A stretch of 64,000 nt of DNA, taken from the NCBI GenBank assembly GCA_946894095.1, contig OX335653.1, forward strand, positions 2,919,001 through 2,983,000. Reading direction: 5' to 3'. The stretch comes from Incurvaria masculella. Taxonomy: Eukaryota > Arthropoda > Insecta > Lepidoptera > Incurvariidae. Under the pieces are notes generated by a model. The model did no database searches and was not told the origin of the DNA. It saw nothing but the letters and a program-made list of their open reading frames with translations. Shown in pieces: positions 24,426 to 36,300 of the stretch (positions within the stretch are counted from its first letter, which is position 1; each line of letters opens with the position of its first letter). The position numbers and the translations under genes were made by a program.

Positions 24426-24490
24426 TCGCATTAGGGGCTCTGAAATAGAACTCGAATCTCTGGCATTTGGAGTCTGAGCCGGTAGTCTCA

Positions 24491-24799
24491 GTTCTCACCT
24501 AAATTGGCGTTTACGTAACTTCGAAGTTCCGTAAAAAGGTCAAACTCCATACAAGTTTTTACTAGATATTCTGTGGTTTTAATTCTTCAAGCTGTCAAAG
24601 TCAAACTCGGACTTCCGATTTGTATGAAAATGCGGAGTCGACGTAAACGGCGACGTCGACGTATTTGTCGGCAACGTTGAGTAAGCTGTCAAATCAAACT
24701 CGGACTCGCAAATGGTAGTTCGCTTAACGCCCACTGCAATTTCTCCATACATTTGGAAATGCCAGTTGATTTGCCATAAACGCCAATTTAAGTGAGAAC
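24491..24799 (+). mobile_element. MITE, 309 bp, with 24-bp terminal inverted repeats
   Basis: The left end GTTCTCACCTAAATTGGCGT pairs with the right end ACGCCAATTTAAGTGAGAAC with two mismatches. The interior is made of repeated CAAACTCGGACT and GACGTCGACGTA-like pieces and has no coding frame. Confidence 0.8.
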
Positions 24800-24909
24800 T
24801 CAGACTGACCACTCTGACAGCGAGTCTACCCGGATAACATGACACAAAAAATATACGACTTGAGACAGAAATGGCAGCGGTGACGTTTGTTTTAAAGAAA
24901 TGAAACGCC

Positions 24910-26400
24910 ATTTTACCTTATAACAGTTTATATGCCATATACTATACATAACTTATTTTATAAAAATAACATTAACTAACAATAATTTAAACCAACTACA
25001 ATACTTACACTTGAAGCGCCAGTCATCGGCAACTTAAATTTAGTGAAAATCATTAATCTTTAGTATATTGTAATTGAAAAATATATGAAACGAGTACAAT
25101 GCATCACTAGTGTTGTATATGCTAAATTATTTTTCGATATATGTAATATGTAGGTCACCCAAATTTTACTGTGTACAACATAACTCTATACAATGCAATT
25201 TAAGAGATAATAATAATATCATCCATGACTAAAATCTATTTCAGTGCCTGTGAAAAATTTATCTGCTTCGAAGTTCTCTCGATAATCAAATCCTTACCAT
25301 TAGATAGCATAATTTCCTTGACTAGATAGTATACCTAGGGGATCTGAAATTTTTACCAATTGCTAAGGTTACCACACTCGTTTAAAATGTATGTAAAATC
25401 TCACAATATGTACTAGTTCTCTTTTCTACTGAAACATTTACAATATTAAACATTGCGATTTTAGTGCATTTTAGGGCGATATACCTGGTTTAATATCAGA
25501 GGTTTATGGCATAATTTTCAAGTAAAACCGCTACAAATTCCTTGTCTGATCAAGGATTGATAGAAATGCATAATGAATGTCAGTTTTATAGCTAAAACAA
25601 TTTTGGGTAAGATCTGACATCAGAGACTGAGCAGATCATATAATATACAGCGATTCAAGATGGAACCTAAAAACTCTTAGACATGCGCCTTTAAATGCAT
25701 AATTTACATGTCTCAAAATGGCCTATCAGCGATGTGCAATCTTCGAAGGGTCGCCGCGACTGGGCAGCCAAGTGTAAGTGACGTGGGAACGCTCCGTTGT
25801 TTGCGAGCATCAACTCAGCGATGTAGTGTCAGATCAAAAGTGAAAAAATGAGGAATAATAGAACAAAAGGCGATGGAAGTAAATAATACATAATATAAAA
25901 TAATAATTCACCACTACTCTATATAGTCGAATGACCCAGAGGTTACCAGCGACATATTTTTTTCTTTCAATTTTTTTTCCTTTATAGGATTCCCTGTATA
26001 GGACAACTACATGTTATGGAAATAAGTTTCGAGAATGGTTTTATCTTATTTGAAATAAGAGAGCCATATCTCTGAATCAAATGATCTGCCACACGCAAGG
26101 TTTAAATGCAAAAGGCTGTTTACATACCCCTGAGTCCTTTTATAATTGAATAAGTTATTTAGTAAAAAAACAATTAGACGTGTAACAAACATAAAACCAC
26201 AATTACCCCGAGGTTATTTCAATAAGGGCCTACAGTCTAGCACCTAGCATTAATTATTGCTAAAACGGTTCCATTGTTGGCTTTCGAGAATTGTTATATC
26301 AGGGAAATGTGTCGATTTATGATTAGAATTACCTATAATTTTAAAATGTATGCCAATTAGTTAAACATCTGTAATGAATAAATAAAAAAATCTAATCGTA
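24910..26400. other. Intergenic AT-rich stretch
   Basis: I see no coding exon, RNA gene or element with defined ends. Confidence 0.35.
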
Positions 26401-26407
26401 AGTAAGC

Positions 26408-26545
26408 CTAGAGTGTAGGCCCTGATCCATAGTCACTGAAGCCATCGTAAGTCCCGAACCGCACGGCCAAGATCACCAATAGAAAAAACAGAGTGTAAGC
26501 GCAGTTATATACATACGCTCCTCGATAGATTATAAATTCAGCCAT
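26408..26545 (-). CDS. Candidate small transmembrane protein (45 aa)
   Basis: An ATG in the context TTTCGAAATGGCT opens a 45-codon frame. One hydrophobic helix (CAYTLFFLLVILAVRFG) is preceded by a short polar segment and followed by a glycine/acid-rich tail ending in GSGPTL. It is free-standing, just downstream of the channel gene's last exon in the same strand direction. I do not recognise it. The membrane-like pattern and start context are suggestive only; a chance frame is quite possible. Confidence 0.25.
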   Translation of the reverse strand: MAEFIIYRGAYVYNCAYTLFFLLVILAVRFGTYDGFSDYGSGPTL

Positions 26546-26619
26546 TTCGAAATTAGAAAAAAAAAATACACATTCTACGCAACAAACCCTTTCGCTTGTC
26601 ACTCACTGGGCAGCCGCAA

Positions 26620-27380
26620 ATTTATTTTAGCCAATACTTTACCTATTTACATATAGTAGACCGCGAAGTCCTAACGCCGCTTCGTGGGAAAGCGTTACGT
26701 ACTGTCTCAAATGATTCCTCTAAATGATGCCGGGAGAAGCCTTCACTCATTGTGGGGCAGCATGAACATAGCGCTAGTCAAAACGTAGAAAAGACTAGAA
26801 GTGTGTCGAATTTAATAGGAACGTGAATGGTATTTGAAAAGCATTGGAGCCCAAAATTTGGTGTCTCAAAACCACTGCCACACTCACACACATAGCCTAG
26901 TGTCTATAAAAGTAGGCCCGCAAGCATCTGAAAATTACGCTCACCGTGCAAAATTTTGTTTGGAAATCATTTGAAAACCACTAAACCAATTTAGCTGATT
27001 TTTCGTATCTAACATAAGTTCTGATAGTTTAATCTGCAAATTGAAGTTTTTTAAAAACAACATTCTTGTCTAGCCACAGGCAAAACAAAATGCGTTTATC
27101 TTTAATTTTTTTTTATTTGGACAGTTTTTAAAAACACAAAAGCGTACAGCCACAGATATTAGTCGCAGATAATTTAGATAAAGTAAATTGGAAGTCGTTT
27201 TCAAATGATTCCCAAACGAACATCGTACGGGAAACGTAGCTTACGGGCCCACCACCTTAAGAAAATATATAAAACAACGCATAACAATCCCATTGCAACT
27301 AAACACACAATCGAACGGGTGCACGAATAAGTGAGATAGACGTAATTTGAGAGCGGGAACACGGGAACTCGGTAAAGGCA
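26620..27380. other. Probable 3' flank of the channel gene
   Basis: Non-coding on both strands as far as I can see. It lies downstream of the channel gene's stop codon (27384) and probably contains its 3' UTR. Candidate polyadenylation signals are not distinctive. Confidence 0.35.
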
Positions 27381-27383
27381 CTG

Positions 27384-30300
27384 TCACTCATGTGCGGAGG
27401 GCTCTCCGTCGCTGGTACGCTTGACGGGTCTCTCCTTGCGGTGGGCCTCGTCGAGCAGCAGGGTCTCGTTGATCCTGGCGGTGGCGATGCCATCGATGCG
27501 GTCGTACAGTTCGCTGTACGACAAGATGTACTTTCTGGAAGTGTATTTAATTATGCATGAATATTTGACACACTCAGATTTGATCCGTCCTGCGAGTGGC
27601 GAATTATCATTAACAAATGGTTACTCTGCTTGCTTGTAGGCTGAAAACTATAAACAAGAGTCGCTACACTGTGGCTAAAGTAAAGATCAGCAAGTTAAAT
27701 GGTTATGTTCATTTGAACGAACCTTACGCACAAAATAAATAATTTTTGGTAAACAATTTGGAGTTCTAAGCTTCTGTAAATATGCTTTTCATACTAAGCA
27801 GGTACGTCGCTTATTCCAAGGAATGTGATATGTATGTAAGTATAATCGACCGTGAAGCAAGGACACATTCATTGAAGAAAGAGCCCAGTAAAAAGAACTA
27901 CTTTACGAATATACTGCAAGGCTGGACCTGAACCAGCAAAACATACCATTCCCGCATATTGCGTCTACCAATTTCGCCACCGGCTGTATACCCATAATTT
28001 GGAATTCTCCTGCAGTTCCTCCTACGGTAGTGAATGTCTCCTACTAACCGTGTTTAAGATTATACCCACATACATTTATTTAACGCTTTCATTTAATTTA
28101 TTAATCTGCAATCTCATAGGCTATGAGATTGCAGATTCTCAATACTGCAATGGCAGAAATGCATCGATAACAATGGCCCATATTTCGACTTTTAGGGTTC
28201 CGTACCCAAAGGGTGCCAAACGGAACCCTATTGCTAAGCTCCCGCTGCCCGTTCGTGCTGCATCAAAAAGACTACCCTTCAAGTATAAGAAATGCACAAA
28301 ACACCTTAAAAGATAAGAAAATAGTAAGTAATGCATGTTGCGCAGTAATCTCTAAATAAAAAACAAACATAAAAAAAAACATACAGACGAATTGATTACC
28401 TCCTCCTTTTTTGAAGTCGGTTAAAAATACAACTAGGTACCAAAGAAAAATGTATAAAGATACATATGTAAGTAATTCCTAAAACTAATTATTTAATTAA
28501 TAATTAAACAAAAAAATCCTAGAACTAATATTTTTTTGTTCTGATGTCAAAATTTAAAACGGACTAAGTAACAAGACCCGTGTGAAATATACCTAAAGTC
28601 GGATCTACTCATTTTGTAGACCTCCGTTATTTCTACCGCAACAGCGGTGGCTATTTGCTTCATGTCTTTCACGAGGAGTGCTACCTCCCCAAAATGAGCA
28701 CCGTCTTCTAAGTGGCACACCTGCAAAACACACCGCAAGTACCACTTTACCTCCTCTTAAAATTAATTAGGCTACTCTTTGGATAACTATTTTGTTTTTA
28801 AAAGTAAACAAAAACACTGAACATTTTGTAGACGTGGGCTGTCCTGTATGGTTTGGTTTTGTTAAAAAAATAGAGAATTTCATTAGAACCATATTGTTAA
28901 CCTTTCATTTCAATTTATATTCAATATTTACTCAATCTTTTAACATAATATGTCTTAAATTACTAAAATAGTTATATAATCTAGTTAGAAACTTGCCATG
29001 TATGTTTTGTCTATTTTATATGGAGGTTTTATGTATATTTCATCAATGTTGAGCGACCCGGCGAAGCGTCTCGCCTCTACTTCGAGAGGCAGTCCTGCCT
29101 CATGAATGAACCACCTGGATTTCTCTTTCCGCATAGGATAAGTGCATTTCATCACTAATGCTAGCTTGTGGTAGACTGAGCAGCAGGGTTAAACCCGCCC
29201 GTGTTGGTGTAGTCGCATTCAAAAGTCCAGTGGCACATTTCAACGCGATTGCTATGAAGCGCTCGCATCGCGCGGTAGTGAAGCGGGAGGAGGGGATAGC
29301 ACCGCCCACGCGGCTTGCAGTATGACGCGGACTGAAAACCGCTTGGCAGGGGATGGGGCACGCCACATGTGCAAAACAAACCCGACCGTAGGCTGTTACT
29401 GGACTTATGTCGTCGATGGACCATCGGCTTGGATGTATAATAGTTGAACGGGCAATAAGACATTGTTTCGTGTTTTCCTTCTTAATTTTGTTATTCACAG
29501 TCACACGTGACTCACCGGGGAATACGTACACTTCCTAAACAATGGAATGATAGCTGCTGGTGTGAAACCTGTTCACACGAGTCACCCTAGTGTTGTCCTT
29601 TTCTAATGTTTCTAATTCAAGAGCAATCACACAACACTAAATGTTCAGCGATGACGTCACGCTGAACTGTTCATCTGTGAATTGAAATAATTGGCATGAC
29701 ACCAGATTCCTTCAGAAATGCAATGTTTTGGGCTAATATCACGGCAGTAGGTGTGGTATGAGCACTTCGTATCCAGTTCCATTAAAAAATATTGTGCACA
29801 CACAGATTCGCCTCGTGTAGTTGAACCCTCACCATCGTAAAAAAAAAACAAAAAAACTACAATAATGGAGGGAGGGCAGGCCGGGGACAGACTGCCTGTG
29901 GGATCCAAACACCCGCAGCTCAATACGAAACTGGTATTAGTATTGCATGGTATATTTATGAAAACGTTCCATTGTATCACTAGTGATGGCAGGGCTCAAT
30001 GTGTAATCAGGTGTCGATCTTAATTATGTTTGTGGGTTCAGAGATCCGCGTGAAATGTTTGGAATCCATGGATATGGTATGTAATATAAAGTAAGGAGAA
30101 AGCTATCAAGTCTCCGTCAATCTTTGTGGATAAAGTGAGCAATATCCAATTGCTCACTAAGCCTATTAGCTCCTTGACGTTGATTTGGCCGATATCATAG
30201 GGGAACTCCGAGATTGTCTCTACTGTTATTCCGGGAGGTCACGACATTTTTGGTCAAGATAAGGTAAATGGCTGAATCTGGGTTCACAGGTTAGAGACCA

Positions 30301-33300
30301 ACCCTCTGATGCTAAATATGTCGGTCTGCCTCGCCAAGTGGTTGCGTTATCTAGATTGGCTACATAAAATAGATGTTGTCATGTACCTGCTGATGAATAT
30401 AATGATTGTCTAGAAATATTGACACCTATTAATTATACAACAATTACCAGTCAGTTATTTAATGAAATACTTAAATATACCTAAAGTTATATCTGTAACC
30501 TAAATCGCCTAAAACTACTAAATGCAGCAAAAGATTTGTTCTGTTTTGGTATAGCTAAGCAAGTATGTACTGATAGTTTCATACTTCGTTATATGCAGCC
30601 ATTTACCTTAGCATATATATTTTTTGTCACCATAACTACTTTTTCAGGCGCCTTATCTAAGTAACGCAACCACTTGGCGCAGGCAGACCCACACATTTAG
30701 CTTCAGAGGGTTGGTTTTTATCCTGTGAACCCAGTTTAAGCCATTTACGTTATCGTTACCATTTTTGTCGCGACCTCCTAGTCTGTGACCCCTTGCATCA
30801 GCCGTGAATCATGCCGATTGTATAGTTTACCGATAGATAAAAGATCTAGAGGATCGGTGGGTTCCTCTTTTGTGAATGTAGACCGTAAATGGGTGGTTTC
30901 CCTGGTTGATCCGTGTTGAGCTAGTAGGGTGAATACATGGTACCCCTTTCCAAGAAGCAGCTAAAAAATGGTAAAAATGGGTTGGTAAATTGCTAAATGC
31001 AATGAGGGTCTTTCTATATTTCTGGGAACCCATGTGTTGCTAAGGAACTAATTATTTATTGTAAGCAAATAAAAATTTACTACCTACTTCTTTTGCTGAC
31101 AAAATTAAGTGCAGTTGAATAAGCGCTGCCGATAACCACTTCTCCTTTCCCCAAAGACGTTATAAGGAGTCCCCAAAATCCGTAAAAATCCAAAAAAGAA
31201 GAACCAAGTTTTCATTGAAAATTTTGAAAGAGAAAATTTGGATTGGCCAATTCCCCGACGCTTGCATTCCCCACCATTTTCCCCGCAAGACCTCAAATTG
31301 CGAGCGATCGGCAAAGATGAGTTTAATTAAAATTTCACAATATACCTACTGCTACTACTACTCATGACAAGCATCCCACAAAACTTTTATTCTACTTCCT
31401 ATAGTTACGAGTAAGAGATTATTACCTTGGCAAATATGTAGACCTGGTGGAGCTGCATACATACACCGCCAGGTGACAACGCTAAGTCAGCGGAGAGCGT
31501 CTCGGAAATGTAGAGTTATGGTTGTATGAAGATTATCTCACAGGATGGTAGATACTGCAGAGAATGAGTCCACCGTGTTCAGAAGAGGCCTAGGCCAGGC
31601 AAAATGAGAGGCTTTTCATTGCTGTTTTTCAGTTTAGTCCAATATTATTGCACAGTACGGTTCCATAAGCAGAAGAGGCATTTGAAGATTTCATCCATGT
31701 TATTTTTGATGGGCCGATAGATGCACTGAGAATTTAGAAGCAGCGATGAGAGGTGGAGGGACGAGTGGCGGTGCGGCGAGCGGGCGGAGGATCACAGCTT
31801 ACTTATAATACAGTCCCCGGCCGGCGAGTGCTCACATCAAGAACTTGCCAATAATAATGCCAAGCAGGCCCACGGCCACCGCCACAGCCAGCAGCAGGCT
31901 CGTCGGCGAGCGCTCGCTCTTGTCTGGCGGCGCGAACGTGTGAGCGCGCTCGTTCTGCCGCGCTCGCAGGTGCAGCTGCTCCTCCTTCAACAGCATGATC
32001 TCCTGCTTCAGCTTGCGTTCGCTCTCCAGCAGCCGTGCCACCTCCTCGGACACCTTTGCCTCGCCCTGTGCGCCCGCCGTCGCGCTCTCCGCGTGCTGGA
32101 AGTTGTCCTTGAGCGGCGTCGACGTCTTGCCCGCATCGGGCACCGCGAACGCCTTGCGTGGCTCCGCGCGCGCCTCTTCGCCGCCGCCGCCGGTCGCGGC
32201 GCCCGCCGGCCGTGCGGACTCGAACACGCACTTCAGCTTAGACTCCATGAGCCGGTCGGCGGCTACGTCGCGCCACACCGAGTCGGCGCTCGCGGTCGCA
32301 TCCGGCGCCACCACGGCCTGCACCATGAACTTGTGCTTGTCGCTCGGGTCGAAGCTCTGCGGCTGCGGCGTGATCGCCACCTGGATCTCATTGCGTGGCT
32401 CAAGCGCGCCCGAGTTGGGCCTCACGCAGTACTTTTTGGGCGCTGTCGTCTTGATCTTGAAGAAAATTAAATCTGACGTCGGATTCGACAGCTTCATGTA
32501 AGTGGTCGAATTGTGATACGGTTCTTTGAACACGAGGACCTTTGGTTCGATGGTCAGAACTTGTTCCGGTTTCGACATCTTGTCGGTCGGGAATGGATAG
32601 GGAGCACAAAATGCAGCAAATTGCAGGATCAGTCACAATACGATGGGCGAGCGGACCGGACGAAAAGCGGACAGGAGCGCAGCGCGGAGAGAGTGAGAGA
32701 GATATATTAATGTAGCCAATATGTTGATTGGTTTTCCCTACACTTTTTGTTTTTGCAAAATATTTAGTTTTTTTAATTAGGCAAATTCATAAAATAAAGT
32801 ACTAGATGTATTGAGATAACAATATTTTTTTTATGAAAATGCGTCCTCATTGTTTTAACATGTAGGTACCTAATAGTAAGGGCATTACTGTTGCCTCCAA
32901 ACATTTTCACAGGCACAGGCGAGGCCAACGTGGCAGAGTGCGGACTCTGCGCAACTCAATCCACGACCAAAAATGTACTCGTGCGAGTTAGCTTCGCGTG
33001 TTCGAGATCTTTTTAGTAGATCGTCTTATTTAGCCTCTAATAACCGAAAAAAAAAATTTGCATACATATTCTTTAAAAATAAATCCTCAACAAACAGGGA
33101 AAAATAAAGAATGGCGACTTTTCTCTATGATTACGCATGCGCACTTTGCGTTGCGCATGTGTACATGACAACTAAAGAAATACGGCGTGACAAATACAAA
33201 AAAATTACGTCATCGCCAAGTTATATCCGTTGCCACGTTCTCAAAAAATACATTCGAGCACAGAATAAAAAACAAGATTCCGACGAATTGAGAACATCCT

Positions 33301-36300
33301 CGTTTTTTTTGAAACGGTTATGGTTTCATAACATTAATGAAATAGCTCTAAACTCGTTGAAATTATGGCAGGTACGAATATATGATATTTTCTATCGTAA
33401 AAAACAATAGCAATCGTATTCAGAGAGCACCTGTCAAAACTTAGTACGAGATTAGCACGGGACTAACCATACAAAAACCGGTTTAGTCTGGCAGATTAAA
33501 GTTAGTCCGCCCACTCTGAATACGGCTGTAAGCCTATTGCGAGTAACGTATCACTTATCACTGCATCACTTAATAACCGATTTCGCTAGCTTACACCGTT
33601 GAATTTGAAAAATATATCGTGGAGCATAAGTAACGAAAGGGCTTTTTATAACTTTTATATTTTTGTTAATACATATATTTTTAATTAAAACTCATGGAGA
33701 TATTTTTAATTTACGTTTTAAATATTATGTAGTGTAAATGACCGCCATTTACAGCCTCACAAAGACGGGATCTTTCGAGATCGCTTCTCATTATTTTCGT
33801 TGGAACATGGGTTGTTACTAACTGTCTTTCAGCTCGGATGTTCGCTTTCAGCTGCTTGATTGTCCTCTTTTGAGGCTCCAATTGGCGCTAACCTCTTGCT
33901 TATATTCTTTAAAAAAATATTTTTGCAAATACATATTTCCTGGGTTTTTACCATGGAGGTGACACCTCCATGGTTTTTACTAGGTTTTCAAGCCGGCGCT
34001 TGGAAACTATAATTGATTTAGAAAATTTTATTTCCTGTGGTATTAGATCACATATTTATCTAGTGAATTTCCTTTAAAAAGTTGAATTTAAAGACAAAAA
34101 CCTAAATTTCGAAAATTTTCTTTCAAATGCATTTTATTATTTGTGAAAACAAAAGATTACTAAAGGTCAGTGTCGATGTCTTATTTTATTTTTTAAGCCC
34201 GTCGTGACTTTGGCCCCACCCAGTACTAAGCCGTATGCGCGTCCATGGATATTATATTTAAGTAGATAAATACATATTTACAACACATTTATATATTATG
34301 ATTTCATGTTCGTACACAAATACTTAAAAACACATGGACGGGCGATTTAGTATATCCCTCAAAAGTTCGATTAAAAGGTAAGAACTAGCGAAATCGACTA
34401 TCGAAGCGAAGTAACGATAAGTGACGCTTAAAGCTGGGCGTCGATTAGGCGGGTCGGGTCGGGTCGCAGTAATCCGCCTGCCTATGTTTATATGGAAATG
34501 TGTCCACGGGCGGCGTGAGCGGCCCCCGGGAGCGACCCGCTCGTTGGCTTTCTAGACTTGAAAGGTTTTTGGTTTGTTGGGGTAAACGCGATTTTTCTAA
34601 CAGTTCAAAAATAAAGAGGTCTGGCGCCGTCATATATACCGGCGACCCTGCTAAAATTGTTACGGCGGCAGTTACTGCCAACATTTGAAGGAAATTATGT
34701 TCAAGTCAATGCTTAAAATAGATCATCTTATATAGATATATTTCAAATAATTTAATTTGAAGTAACTACACATTGTTTCCCTCATCTTCCATGGCGTGAG
34801 ACCTAGATACATACGTGCTATCTTGTCGCTTCTTCTGATAGGTAGGCAGAGATGATATAGCGCCATGCGCTACCATTATAGGACTAGTAGGTGTTATTCC
34901 ATGAGTAAGAAAGTGTAAGAATGTGATGTGAAGTGCGAATGTAAATTTTAATTTAAAAATATATATTTTTTAGTTTTACGCGCAGCATATGGCCATATAA
35001 GCCAGGCTCCTCAAAAAAAAGGTGCCGTCTTCCGCCATGGATTTTCGACTTTCACGGGGGCAGTGAAAACCATGCTGGCCGGCCAGGTACTTCTTCTCCC
35101 TATGTTTGAAGGACCCCAGGTTGTACTTTAGGGGAATACCTTTGCAGGTAGTACATTCCACAGCTTACGACCCTAGAGAAAGGATCTAGTTCAAGGGATA
35201 GGTTTTTTATTATTTTGGTAATGTCGTCAGAGAATAGGTGCGCATTGCCTACTTGTTCTTCGTTGAGCGATGGGGTAGAATGGGGTCGGAGGGACAGGGT
35301 TATGCAGCTCCGAGATAATTATCCGAGGTAGAGACGATGCAGCGTTGCCGTTATCGACTATGTCGCTAGATCTAGCAGATTTTAAAAAAAGTATGATAGT
35401 GGGATAATTTGATTTTAGCGAGAAGAAAAAAACACGAGCGACTTCTGGTGGTTTTTACTTTTTTTAAGGTTATTTTCATTAAAATACGCAACACAAACAT
35501 GAATTACCAGTAACTTTGAAATGTATAATAATTTAATTTTGCGACTGAAGGACTTGTATCCAAGAATTAATAAAAACAATTTGAAAATAATAGAAATTTC
35601 CCTGCTGTAAACACGACTAGAGCAGGAGGTCTAAACATGAGATTTTTACCTTTGAGTCACCGTTGACTCAGTCACCGTTGACTCACCGATGAGTCACAGG
35701 CTAATGTAAATTTCAAGGGCTCCGTGCAGTCACCAAGGCTATTTTTAATTTTCATCAAAGATTTTCTGTCCCTAGGCATGATTCAAAGCTACGATATCAA
35801 TGCAATGCCATACCTATCTTGGAGCACCTGGACCTACTGGGCTGCAACATCTCCAAAGACGTGGGTTTTCGGCGTTTGAATCCAAGGCCAAAGTTACATT
35901 TTGTTAACTGGGGATCCTATACCGTTGCATAAGGTTATTTTCACCGGTACAACGACTACCTAGTTCTGTACAAACCACTGATAAGGTTACTGATAGAATA
36001 GGTACTGCAGCCATAAATGAGGTAGTCTCCAGTACCAGTTGGCGTCCTTGAACTAAATTCAGCGCCGAGTGATCTTGTTGGGGACCCACAACTCACCGTT
36101 GGTCCGAGTCCTTGAGCCAAAGACGATTTGTGGGGTCGCTCAGTCTGTTTTACCATGGACGTTGCTCTGTGGAACTTGCATACAGTATTCCTCCCCATCT
36201 TACCTATATCCGGAGCACCCGCCGCAGAGAATCGGAGCATCCCCTTGTGGTTGACATTACTCTTTTGAGAACGACCGTATCTCACCTTTGGTCCTCAGTA

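Noticed and set aside
33111..33410. 99-residue plus-strand frame as a gene
   Set aside because: No domain, no coding-like composition, and it lies inside an intron of an opposite-strand gene.
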